Shown piece after piece: positions 1-4,802 of a DNA stretch of 5,693 bases; position 1 is the first letter of the stretch, and each line of letters opens with the position of its first letter. The notes under the pieces are model-generated. The model ran no database searches. It was not told where the DNA came from and saw only the letters and a program-made list of their open reading frames with translations. Origin of the DNA: Bacillota bacterium (GTDB taxonomy: Bacteria; Bacillota; Clostridia; Christensenellales; CAG-138); contig JAEWQH010000036.1 of NCBI GenBank assembly GCA_023399275.1, forward strand, positions 1 to 5,693. The letters run 5' to 3'. The translations under genes were made by a program, and so were the position numbers.

Positions 1-183
1 AGCAATCTGCGCAAACGGCACGCCGGCCTCTGCAACATCCACAAGCATGACCATGGTAAACATGCCGCCGAGAATGGTTTGGGAGATGTCGAGCACGTTG
101 ACGTTGATGCCCGCAAGCGCAACGCAGATCCCCGCGATAATGCCCACGCGGTCTTGACCGATGACAGTGACGATGGCATGCAT
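1..183 (-). CDS. ACT-domain protein, UPF0237 type (partial, C-terminus outside window)
   Basis: The minus strand from 183 reads open to base 1, giving 61 residues that begin MHAIVTVIGQDRVGIIAG. The opening beta strand (AIVTVIG), the DRVGIIAGI turn and helix (residues 11-19) and the following NVNVLDISQTI strand (27-37) match the small (about 90 residue) ACT_6/UPF0237 proteins related to the glycine-cleavage-repressor ACT domain, so roughly the last third is missing. ACT domains usually bind amino acids or other small ligands; the ligand here cannot be told. I prefer ATG at 183 because family members start with this strand and GGAG lies at 198-195, 11 bases upstream. An in-frame ATG at 204 would add seven residues (MIGVLFI) but overlaps a TATAAT. 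In many Firmicutes this gene precedes a PFL-like UPF0210/DUF711 gene, which would lie beyond the left edge. The gene is divergent from the nitroreductase. Confidence 0.85.
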   Translation of the reverse strand, partial: MHAIVTVIGQDRVGIIAGICVALAGINVNVLDISQTILGGMFTMVMLVDVAEAGVPFAQIA

Positions 184-212
184 GATGAACAGAACTCCAA
201 TCATTATATATA

Positions 213-304
213 CTTTCGTTCCCGTGAGTTTAACATATTATGGAGCATAAACGCAACGAAAGCCGCCCCAATTTCCATGGAATTTGCTGCCGTATTCTTT
301 CGTT
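213..304. repeat. Three octamers CTTTCGTT/AACGAAAG spaced exactly 42 bases apart
   Basis: CTTTCGTT occurs at 213-220, its reverse complement AACGAAAG at 255-262, and CTTTCGTT again at 297-304. The start-to-start distance is 42 bases both times, close to four helical turns, so all three would lie on the same DNA face. The third copy lies between the -35 and -10 of the nitroreductase promoter. The first lies just upstream of a TATAAT facing the ACT gene. The arrangement suggests binding sites of a regulator acting on both divergent genes. This is inferred from pattern only. Confidence 0.5.
273..282. promoter_or_regulatory. 10-base palindrome TTCCATGGAA next to the -35 box
   Basis: TTCCATGGAA is perfectly self-complementary and ends two bases before the proposed -35 box at 284. 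Ten-base palindromes are expected several times by chance in a window of this size, so only the position makes it a candidate operator. Confidence 0.2.
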
Positions 305-312
305 GATATAAT
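284..312 (+). promoter_or_regulatory. Sigma-A promoter of the nitroreductase gene
   Basis: A perfect -10 box TATAAT (307-312) is preceded, after a 17-base spacer, by TTGCTG (284-289), which keeps the TTG of the -35 consensus. The predicted transcript start near 319 leaves a leader of about 28 bases containing the ribosome site at 335. Octamer copy three (297-304) lies inside the spacer, where a bound repressor would block polymerase. Confidence 0.65.
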
Positions 313-334
313 ATAAGCAAATTTGATCCCAATT

Positions 335-338
335 GGAG
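335..338 (+). promoter_or_regulatory. Ribosome binding site that fixes the nitroreductase start
   Basis: GGAG sits eight bases before ATG 347. The longer reading from TTG 323 would begin almost at the predicted transcript start with no ribosome site, so 347 is preferred. Confidence 0.65.
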
Positions 339-346
339 ATGATATT

Positions 347-880
347 ATGAATACCCTTACCACCATCCTCTCGCGCACCAGCTACCGCGGCAAGTACGAT
401 CCCGCGCCCGTACCGCGCGAGCACCTGCGTCAGCTGCTGGAAGCCGGGCTTGCCGCGCCCTCCGGCTGCAACAAGCAGACCACGAGCCTCATCGCTGTGG
501 ATGATCCCGCGCTGGTGCAAACGCTCAATGCGCTCACCGGCTCCCCCGTCGGAAAGACCGCCCCCGCGATGATCCTCGTGCTTACGCGCCGTATCATCGC
601 CTACCGCGAGCGCACCTACTATATGCAGGACTACGCCGCAGCCATCGAAAACATCCTGCTCGCTGCCGTATCGATGGGCTATGAGAGCTGCTGGGTGGAA
701 GGGCAGGTGACGGACGATGACGCCATCGGCCGCCGGATGGCGGATGCGCTCGGCGTACCTGAGGAATACGCCCTTGTCTGCTATCTGCCCATCGGCAAAG
801 CCGCCGAGCCGGCGCGGCACCCGCGCAAGCAGCCATTCTCCGAGCGCGCGTGGTTCAACGGCTTCCGCAAGGAGGCGTAA
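347..880 (+). CDS. Nitroreductase-family FMN-dependent oxidoreductase
   Basis: The 177-residue protein has the hallmarks of the nitroreductase fold. SRTSYRGKY (9-17) contains the paired arginines (R10, R14) that in this family contact the FMN phosphate. APSGCNKQ (37-44) corresponds to the usual APS(G/A)xNxQPW segment. DYAAAIENILLAA (95-107), followed by GYESCW (111-116), is the helix and turn that close the flavin site at the dimer interface. ALVCYLPIGKAAE (142-154) is the late strand typical of the family. These enzymes are cytoplasmic homodimers that use NAD(P)H and FMN to reduce nitro groups, quinones or flavins. The physiological substrate cannot be read from sequence. The length is on the short side for the family, consistent with the compact subgroup common in Clostridia. 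The canonical PW after the N-x-Q motif is replaced by TT. The gene appears monocistronic, with its own promoter and a hairpin downstream. Confidence 0.9.
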   Translation: MNTLTTILSRTSYRGKYDPAPVPREHLRQLLEAGLAAPSGCNKQTTSLIAVDDPALVQTLNALTGSPVGKTAPAMILVLTRRIIAYRERTYYMQDYAAAIENILLAAVSMGYESCWVEGQVTDDDAIGRRMADALGVPEEYALVCYLPIGKAAEPARHPRKQPFSERAWFNGFRKEA

Positions 881-888
881 AACGAGTC

Positions 889-922
889 GGGCAGAGCGCG
901 CCCATGCCGGCGCGTTCCGCCC
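889..922 (+). terminator. Long GC-rich hairpin after the nitroreductase gene; possible terminator
   Basis: Bases 889-902 pair with 909-922 over 14 positions, with one mismatch (A893/C918) and one G-U pair (896/915), around a six-base loop. It starts nine bases after the stop codon at 880, where a terminator would be expected. The downstream sequence ATCACCAAAATACACATC has no U-tract, so efficient intrinsic termination is doubtful. It may act in 3' end protection, or terminate with help of a factor. Confidence 0.4.
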
Positions 923-946
923 ATCACCAAAATACACATCTTTCTT

Positions 947-974
947 ACAATATTGTGTCACATCTTGACATGTC
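947..974. promoter_or_regulatory. Cluster of small palindromes upstream of the glycosidase-gene promoter; candidate operator
   Basis: Within 28 bases lie the perfect palindrome ACAATATTGT (947-956), the TGTG-T-CACA repeat (954-962), TGTCA-N5-TGACA (956-970) and GACATGTC (967-974). The last abuts the -35 box at 975. This density just upstream of a promoter suggests a regulator binding site. No specific regulator family can be named. Confidence 0.35.
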
Positions 975-1003
975 TTGAAACGCTATCGTGATCGTCCTAC
1001 AAT
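975..1003 (+). promoter_or_regulatory. Sigma-A promoter of the phosphodiester glycosidase gene
   Basis: TTGAAA (975-980) and TACAAT (998-1003) each match five of six consensus bases and are separated by 17 bases. A perfect TTGACA at 965-970 is too far (27 bases) from this -10 and has no good -10 of its own. The predicted start near 1010 leaves a leader of about 105 bases, in which I see no convincing riboswitch or leader peptide. Confidence 0.65.
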
Positions 1004-1114
1004 CTAGTTATCCACCGTATGCCGGGCAGCGGCAGTCGCCAACCTCTTTCGAAGCTGCAACGCTGTTTCTTCGCACGCAGCGAGTCGTTTACCGTCTGGT
1101 TTGGAGTATATTGA

Positions 1115-2134
1115 ATGGACAATCATAAACACAATCCGCCGCGCGCGCTGACGTATCTGCTCGCGGATTCCCTCGCCTTGCTGGCCTTGCTCGGCATCCT
1201 CGCGCTGACCGTCTACCCGCCGGGGAAAGCGCTTGCGGTGCGCGTGCTAAGCGCGTCGGCGTCCACCGCGGCGACAGCGGCCGCCTCCCCGGCGCAAGTC
1301 GAAACACAGTCACCCGCTGCAACGCCATCCCCCACGCCATCGCCAACGGCCGCGCCGACTCCAACCCCCGCCCCGGGGGACTTTTCGGCGTCGTTTGCCG
1401 AAGCGGACCTTGCCGATGGAATGGACTATGTCTACCGCAGCGAGGATGTCATCATCGGCATCGAGGAATACTATGTAGACGAAGCGGTCGTGCTCGTTGC
1501 GGATGTCTATGTACGAGATATACACCTGCTCAAAACGGCATTTGCCAACGGTCAGTTTAAGGGCAGCGCCTCCAAGTATCAGTCCATTACGGAGCTCTCT
1601 GCGGACAACAACGCGGTTTTCGCCGTCTCCGGCGACTATGTCTCCGTCCGCGAGGATGGCCTGATCATTCGCAACGGCGAGCTGCTGCAAAACAATCAAT
1701 ACACCGACATCTGTGTGCTCTATACAGACGGTACCATGGCGGTCTACCAGTGGCGCGAAAAAACGGCGCAGGAGCTCAACGACGGCAGCGTATGGCAAAC
1801 CTGGTGCTTCGGCCCCAATCTGCTGGACGAAAGCGGTAGCGCCATGGAGATCAATCACACCCTGATGCGAAAAAACCCTCGCTGCGCAATCGGTTATTTC
1901 GAACCGGGACACTATGCTTTCGTGATCGTGGACGGCCGCCAGAAGTACTACTCGACCGGCATGACGCTAACAGAACTCTCTGCGTTTATGGCGCAGCTCG
2001 GCTGCAAAGCCGCCTATAATCTGGACGGTGGGATGACCGCGCAGATGGTGCTGGAGGACAACGTTGTAAACCAACCCCCGCTGGGTGGACGCCGCGTCGG
2101 CGACATCATCTATTTCGAAAGGACGGAGCCGTGA
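1115..2134 (+). CDS. Membrane-anchored phosphodiester glycosidase-domain protein (NAGPA/DUF2233 family)
   Basis: The 339-residue product has three parts. Residues 1-10 are polar, and about 11-37 form one hydrophobic segment (a membrane anchor or uncleaved signal). Residues 48-88 are an Ala/Thr/Pro/Ser-rich linker typical of extracytoplasmic spacers. From about 110 to the end lies a phosphodiester glycosidase domain. Family signatures are AVFAVSGDYV (167-176), the DGLIIRNGEL turn (181-190), CFGPNLL (231-237), NPRCAIGYFEPGHYAFVIVDGR (254-275), TGMTLTELSAFM (281-292), AYNLDGGMTAQM (300-311) and the closing GGRRVGDIIYF (324-334). The family includes mammalian uncovering enzyme (NAGPA), which removes GlcNAc from a phosphodiester. 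Bacterial members are exported and thought to act on cell-envelope or glycan phosphodiesters; the substrate here is unknown. The usual NGD is SGD, and the usual GGGSS after NLD is GGMTA. The start is supported by GGAG at 1103-1106, eight bases upstream. The stop overlaps the possible GTG of the next gene. Confidence 0.88.
   Translation: MDNHKHNPPRALTYLLADSLALLALLGILALTVYPPGKALAVRVLSASASTAATAAASPAQVETQSPAATPSPTPSPTAAPTPTPAPGDFSASFAEADLADGMDYVYRSEDVIIGIEEYYVDEAVVLVADVYVRDIHLLKTAFANGQFKGSASKYQSITELSADNNAVFAVSGDYVSVREDGLIIRNGELLQNNQYTDICVLYTDGTMAVYQWREKTAQELNDGSVWQTWCFGPNLLDESGSAMEINHTLMRKNPRCAIGYFEPGHYAFVIVDGRQKYYSTGMTLTELSAFMAQLGCKAAYNLDGGMTAQMVLEDNVVNQPPLGGRRVGDIIYFERTEP
2125..2128 (+). promoter_or_regulatory. 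Ribosome binding site inside the end of the glycosidase gene
   Basis: GGAG lies eight bases before ATG 2137 but only two before GTG 2131, favouring ATG 2137. An adjacent AGGA (2120-2123), seven bases before GTG 2131, keeps the alternative open. Confidence 0.45.
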
Positions 2135-2136
2135 AA

Positions 2137-2379
2137 ATGAAGCAGTATCGCTATCGTCTCTGGTGTGCAAATACGCTTATCGTCGCCGCGCTGCTCGCGC
2201 TCGCAGTCTGGCTGCTGGGCCGGATTGTGCCTGCACTGACCGAAACGTCCGCCGCGCTGCTGCCGGCGCTTACGATCGTCGTCTCCGTTTGCGCACTGAC
2301 CTTCGCCATCCTTGAGGCGATCTTCCTCTACCGCGGCTGGGAAAGCGAAGCCGCGCGGGAAGGCGAGACGTCTCCCTGA
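2137..2379 (+). CDS. Small two-helix membrane protein of unknown function
   Basis: I do not recognise this 80-residue protein. It opens with a basic MKQYRYRLW, has one hydrophobic segment at about 10-31 (NTLIVAALLALAVWLLG and following residues) and a second at about 37-65 (LLPALTIVVSVCALTFAILE and following residues), and ends in a charged, acidic tail. The basic start suggests both ends face the cytoplasm. Translation is probably coupled to the phosphodiester glycosidase gene: if GTG 2131 is used the genes overlap by four bases (GTGA), while ATG 2137 leaves a gap of two bases. The two genes share a promoter and a terminator, so the protein may be a membrane partner of the anchored glycosidase or an accessory to its export. 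That role is inferred from position only. Confidence 0.7.
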   Translation: MKQYRYRLWCANTLIVAALLALAVWLLGRIVPALTETSAALLPALTIVVSVCALTFAILEAIFLYRGWESEAAREGETSP

Positions 2380-2403
2380 TATACATCAACAGCTTGTCAC
2401 ACA

Positions 2404-2444
2404 ACAGGGACGCGGCTCTTTGCCGCGTCCCTGTCGTCTTTTTT
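2404..2444 (+). terminator. Strong intrinsic terminator of the glycosidase/membrane-protein unit
   Basis: Bases 2404-2416 pair perfectly with 2422-2434 (13 pairs, GC-rich) around a five-base TCTTT loop. The tail CGTCTTTTTT ends at 2444. It lies 24 bases after the stop of the small membrane gene. On the minus strand the same hairpin is followed by GTGTGACAAG, without a U-tract, so it would be a poor terminator for the convergent gene at 2474. Confidence 0.93.
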
Positions 2445-2473
2445 ACCGTCGTTTTTCTGCCGTTTCCCGCCGT

Positions 2474-3145
2474 CTACGGGTGTGCTTCCCCGGCGCGGTA
2501 GGCCGCCATGATGCTCTTGAAGATCTCGCCGCTTGACGGCGCGGTCCAGGTGATCGCGTTCGCGCCCGCCTCGATGGTCTCCCGTATCGTCTCTTCCGTT
2601 GGCCCGCCGGTTGCGATGATCGGCAGGTCGGGAAACGACGCGCGAATATCCCGCACGATGCCCGGCGTCTGCGCCGCGGCGGAGACATTCAGAATCGCCG
2701 CGCCCGCGCGCACCCGCGCGGCGATATCCGTGTCCGCCCGCGCAACGGTGACGATCACCGGGATATCGATGGTGTCCGCCACCTCGCGAATCACCTCGTT
2801 CTGCGTCGGCGCGTTGACCACGGCGCCGATCGCACCCTGCATTTCGGCATAAGAGGCCATGTGCACCACGCGCCTGCCTTGCGTCAGCCCGCCGCCGACG
2901 CCCGCAAACACGGGGATGTCGGACGCGGAGACGATCGCCTGCGTGATCACCGGCTGCGGCGTAAAGGGATACACAGCCATGATTGCGTCCGCATTCACAT
3001 TGCGAATGATCGCCAGATCGGTCGAAAATACGATGGATCGATAGAGCTTGCCAAAGATCGTAAGCCCGCTGCATTGCTGGATCACCGACGGAATCCGAAG
3101 CGCAAATTTGCGCAGCGTTCCGTCGATCGGCGTTGGCGGATTCAT
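2474..3145 (-). CDS. TIM-barrel protein of unconfirmed function (similar proteins often labelled hydrolase)
   Basis: The 223-residue protein reads as a beta/alpha barrel with alternating strand-helix units: SIVFSTDLAIIRNVNADAI (37-55), IPVFAGVGGG (77-86), AIGAVVNAP (105-113), IPVIVTVARADTD (128-140), AAILNVSAA (149-157) and LPIIATGG (174-181). The last unit plus EAGANAIT (192-199) forms the late phosphate-binding region typical of IMPDH, ThiG and similar barrels, so a phosphorylated ligand or cofactor is plausible. From memory, close relatives in Firmicutes carry the vague name hydrolase; I know of no proven reaction and name none. The reading frame extends upstream to 3289, but ATG 3145 has GGAGG exactly eight bases before it and lies downstream of a good promoter. 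The gene is convergent with the glycosidase unit and divergent from the transporter, so it is probably transcribed alone. Confidence 0.8.
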   Translation of the reverse strand: MNPPTPIDGTLRKFALRIPSVIQQCSGLTIFGKLYRSIVFSTDLAIIRNVNADAIMAVYPFTPQPVITQAIVSASDIPVFAGVGGGLTQGRRVVHMASYAEMQGAIGAVVNAPTQNEVIREVADTIDIPVIVTVARADTDIAARVRAGAAILNVSAAAQTPGIVRDIRASFPDLPIIATGGPTEETIRETIEAGANAITWTAPSSGEIFKSIMAAYRAGEAHP

Positions 3146-3153
3146 CAGGATCG

Positions 3154-3158
3154 CCTCC
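3154..3158 (-). promoter_or_regulatory. Ribosome binding site that fixes the TIM-barrel gene start
   Basis: GGAGG on the minus strand (3158-3154) is eight bases before ATG 3145. Another in-frame ATG overlapping this site at 3160 has no such signal. Confidence 0.7.
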
Positions 3159-3200
3159 ATTCCATAACTCAAAATTAAGATGTGACAAATGCGTGATTCT

Positions 3201-3229
3201 ATTTTATCGCCCGGCCGATTTCCGATCAA
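3201..3229 (-). promoter_or_regulatory. Sigma-A promoter of the TIM-barrel gene
   Basis: On the minus strand, TTGATC (3229-3224) and TAAAAT (3206-3201) are separated by 17 bases. Transcription would start near 3194, giving a leader of about 49 bases before ATG 3145. This promoter lies inside the longer upstream reading frame, which argues against the longer protein. Confidence 0.55.
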
Positions 3230-3373
3230 TAGCTCAACTGTGAACACGCGCGCACACTTCTGTAAATGTTTTTTGAAGATGAACGGCAAGACGCGTAATT
3301 TGCGAAGCAGTTGATTTGTTTTTTATGCATATCAACAGATGGTTGGTTCTGATTTTGACAAATATCAAAATAA

Positions 3374-3403
3374 TTGATTGATTTTCATCGATGATGTGAT
3401 ATT
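3374..3403 (+). promoter_or_regulatory. Probable promoter of the MFS transporter gene
   Basis: TTGATT (3374-3379) is followed after 18 bases by GATATT (3398-3403), preceded by TGT, which resembles an extended -10. TTGACA at 3355-3360 is a better -35 but has no good -10 at 16-18 bases. The assignment is therefore uncertain. A palindrome TCATCGATGA (3385-3394) fills the spacer. Confidence 0.35.
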
Positions 3404-3424
3404 CTTTATTCGATGTTTATCGAA
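3385..3424. promoter_or_regulatory. Operator-like ATCGAT repeats before the transporter
   Basis: The perfect palindrome TCATCGATGA (3385-3394) is followed by an inverted repeat TTCGAT-GTTT-ATCGAA (3409-3424) with further pairing outside it if one base is bulged. TCGATG recurs at 3388 and 3410, 22 bases apart (about two turns). The elements overlap the proposed promoter and its start, as repressor sites do. The regulator-like gene downstream of the transporter is a candidate binder, by inference. Confidence 0.45.
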
Positions 3425-3480
3425 ATAACGTCGCAGACCAGATCACGCCGCAACCGCCGGCCAAGCGAGGTAACACCCCC

Positions 3481-4716
3481 ATGAAAGAAAGCACCCGTTA
3501 CAGCACGCTGCTGACGCAGAGATCGTTTCTCAAGCTAACCGCCGCAAACGTCGTAAACCGCTTCGGCGATTCCATCGACGGCATCGCCATCGCCTGGCTG
3601 ATGTATGAAATCACCCATAGCGCGGCGCTGGTGGCTTTCATTCTCGGGCTCAACTATGTCCCCACCATACTGCTGCAGCCGTTCACCGGAGCAATGGTAG
3701 AGCATCTGTCGAAAAAGCGTGTCATGCTGTTGTTTGACATCGGGCGCGGGCTGGTGGTTGCGGCGGGCGCCGCGTGCTACATGGCCGGCCGGCTCACGCC
3801 GGCATTGCTGACGGTTATGATGCTGCTCATCTCAACGCTCGAGGCGTTCCGCTCGCCCGCAGGCTCCGCCATCGTGCCGCTTTTGCTGCAGCCGGAGCTC
3901 TACAAAGTCGGTTCCGCGTTCAACCAGACCGCGGGCCGCGTGGCGGAGCTCATCGGCCTCGCGCTGGCGGGCAGCGTGGTCGCGCTGCTCGGCTGCCAAG
4001 GCGCGCTGTTGATCGACGCGGCTACATTCTTCCTCTCCGCGCTCATCATCGGCTGCATCCGCGTAGAGGAAGCGCCGTCGGAGGGAACTCTGAGCCTGCG
4101 AAAGACCGCCGCAAGCTTTCGGGAAGGCATGAAGCTGATCCGGGGCTCGCGCGTGCTCGTCGTGCTGCTGCTCATCGGCGCGGTGATGAACTTCATGTTC
4201 GTTCCGCTCAATGCCTATGCCACACCGTTTGTGTCGGACTATCTCGGCGGCGGCGCGGAGAAACTCTCATTGCTCAACATCGTCATCGTCGTCATGCTGG
4301 GGATCGGTTCGTTCATCGCGCCAAAGATCTCGCGTTTCTCCGGAAGGACGCAGCTCGTCGTCAGCGGCCTGGTCGCCAGCCTCGCGCTCTGCGGACTCGG
4401 TGCAGGCGGGTACGTTGGCTCCCCCGTGCTGCGGTATGCCGTCGTATTCGGCTCCGCCGGCGTGGTCGGGTTCTCGATCGGCGTCGTCAACGTGGTCTAC
4501 AATGCGGCGTTTCTGCGGTTGATCCCGCCGGACTACATGGCGCGGCTCTCCGGCATCTCGACGGCGATCCTCGTGAGCTCGCTGCCCATCGGCAGCTTCC
4601 TCTGCTCCGCGCTCGCCGCAGTTTTGCCCGTGCCCGCGGCCATCCTCGCTTCGGGAGCGCTGAGCTGCTTTCTCTATCTGCTGCTGACGCGGGTGAAGAG
4701 CCTTGAAGCGCTTTAG
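3481..4716 (+). CDS. MFS efflux-type transporter
   Basis: The 411-residue integral membrane protein has the usual MFS length and about 12 hydrophobic segments. The N-terminal NVVNRFGDSIDGIAIAWLMY (23-42) in TM1 and the loop GAMVEHLSKKRVMLLFD (70-86) after TM2, a degenerate MFS motif A, resemble the MFS_3 group that includes macrolide and siderophore exporters such as the MefA and EntS types. RSPAGSAIVPLL (124-135) and the FNQTAGRVAELIGLALAG stretch (147-164) in TM4-TM5 also fit that group. The hydrophilic segment at about 192-222 (EEAPSEGTLSLRKTAASF and following residues) is the central cytoplasmic loop. Proton-driven export of a small hydrophobic compound is likely; the substrate is unknown and no resistance phenotype should be assumed. 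The start has GAGG at 3467-3470, ten bases upstream. A regulator-like gene follows after 86 bases, suggesting a transporter and regulator pair. Confidence 0.9.
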   Translation: MKESTRYSTLLTQRSFLKLTAANVVNRFGDSIDGIAIAWLMYEITHSAALVAFILGLNYVPTILLQPFTGAMVEHLSKKRVMLLFDIGRGLVVAAGAACYMAGRLTPALLTVMMLLISTLEAFRSPAGSAIVPLLLQPELYKVGSAFNQTAGRVAELIGLALAGSVVALLGCQGALLIDAATFFLSALIIGCIRVEEAPSEGTLSLRKTAASFREGMKLIRGSRVLVVLLLIGAVMNFMFVPLNAYATPFVSDYLGGGAEKLSLLNIVIVVMLGIGSFIAPKISRFSGRTQLVVSGLVASLALCGLGAGGYVGSPVLRYAVVFGSAGVVGFSIGVVNVVYNAAFLRLIPPDYMARLSGISTAILVSSLPIGSFLCSALAAVLPVPAAILASGALSCFLYLLLTRVKSLEAL

Positions 4717-4739
4717 CGCTTTCTGAATCCGCGTCTGCC

Positions 4740-4748
4740 TGCTATACT
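4740..4748 (+). promoter_or_regulatory. Extended -10 promoter element before the regulator-like gene
   Basis: TGCTATACT combines a TGn extension (4740-4742) with a near-consensus -10, TATACT (4743-4748). No good -35 is seen at 16-18 bases (TTTCTG or TTCTGA), which extended -10 promoters can tolerate. It would give the regulator its own transcript with a leader of about 48 bases, besides read-through from the transporter. Confidence 0.45.
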
Positions 4749-4764
4749 AAAAACAAACCGTTCG

Positions 4765-4789
4765 GATCGTCCGGCCGGTATCTGCGATC
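4765..4789. promoter_or_regulatory. Inverted repeat and GC palindrome in the regulator leader
   Basis: GATCG (4765-4769) and CGATC (4785-4789) form an inverted repeat flanking the perfect palindrome CCGGCCGG (4771-4778). It lies between the proposed -10 element and the ribosome site, so it could be an autoregulatory site or a leader hairpin. The arms are short and the case is weak. Confidence 0.2.
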
Positions 4790-4802
4790 GAAGGAGGACA
4801 GC

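Larger units (their letters stand above)
3230..3480. other. AT-rich divergent intergenic region with inverted repeats
   Basis: This stretch, together with the leader and promoter to its left, is the largest gap without a gene (3146-3480). From about 3265 to 3430 it is much richer in A and T than the genes around it. It contains inverted repeats GTTGAT/ATCAAC (3310-3315 and 3331-3336) and ATTTTGA/TCAAAAT (3352-3358 and 3365-3371), plus the ATCGAT-type repeats before the transporter. I find no convincing small gene or RNA gene in it. It most likely holds promoters and operators. Confidence 0.5.

Noticed and set aside
230..961. Minus-strand reading frame of 243 codons across the nitroreductase gene
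   Set aside because: It is antisense to a clear nitroreductase, its product resembles no family, and it runs through the promoter. It is a by-product of high GC content.
965..970. Perfect TTGACA as the -35 box of the glycosidase promoter
   Set aside because: No acceptable -10 lies 16-18 bases downstream (GTGATC at 17). TTGAAA at 975 pairs properly with TACAAT at 998.
1307..1378. Low-complexity CCN/ACN-rich DNA as a possible tandem repeat element
   Set aside because: It encodes the Pro/Thr/Ala linker of the anchored glycosidase-domain protein and has no regular DNA repeat unit.
2397..3188. Second minus-strand frame of 263 codons overlapping the TIM-barrel gene
   Set aside because: Its product is rich in Arg, Gly and Asp without hydrophobic pattern and crosses the terminator hairpin. 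The other frame gives a clean barrel protein with a good start signal.
3146..3289. N-terminal extension of the TIM-barrel protein to 271 residues
   Set aside because: The extension covers a good promoter and the GGAGG site, and its residues do not look like part of the barrel. ATG 3145 is better supported.
3774..4706. Alternative plus-strand frame of 310 codons inside the transporter gene
   Set aside because: The product is Arg/Ala/His-rich low-quality sequence, while the MFS frame shows membrane segments and family motifs.
4704..4723. Small inverted repeat AAGCGC/GCGCTT around the transporter stop codon as a terminator
   Set aside because: The stem is only about six pairs and no U-tract follows, so it is unlikely to stop transcription before the regulator gene.
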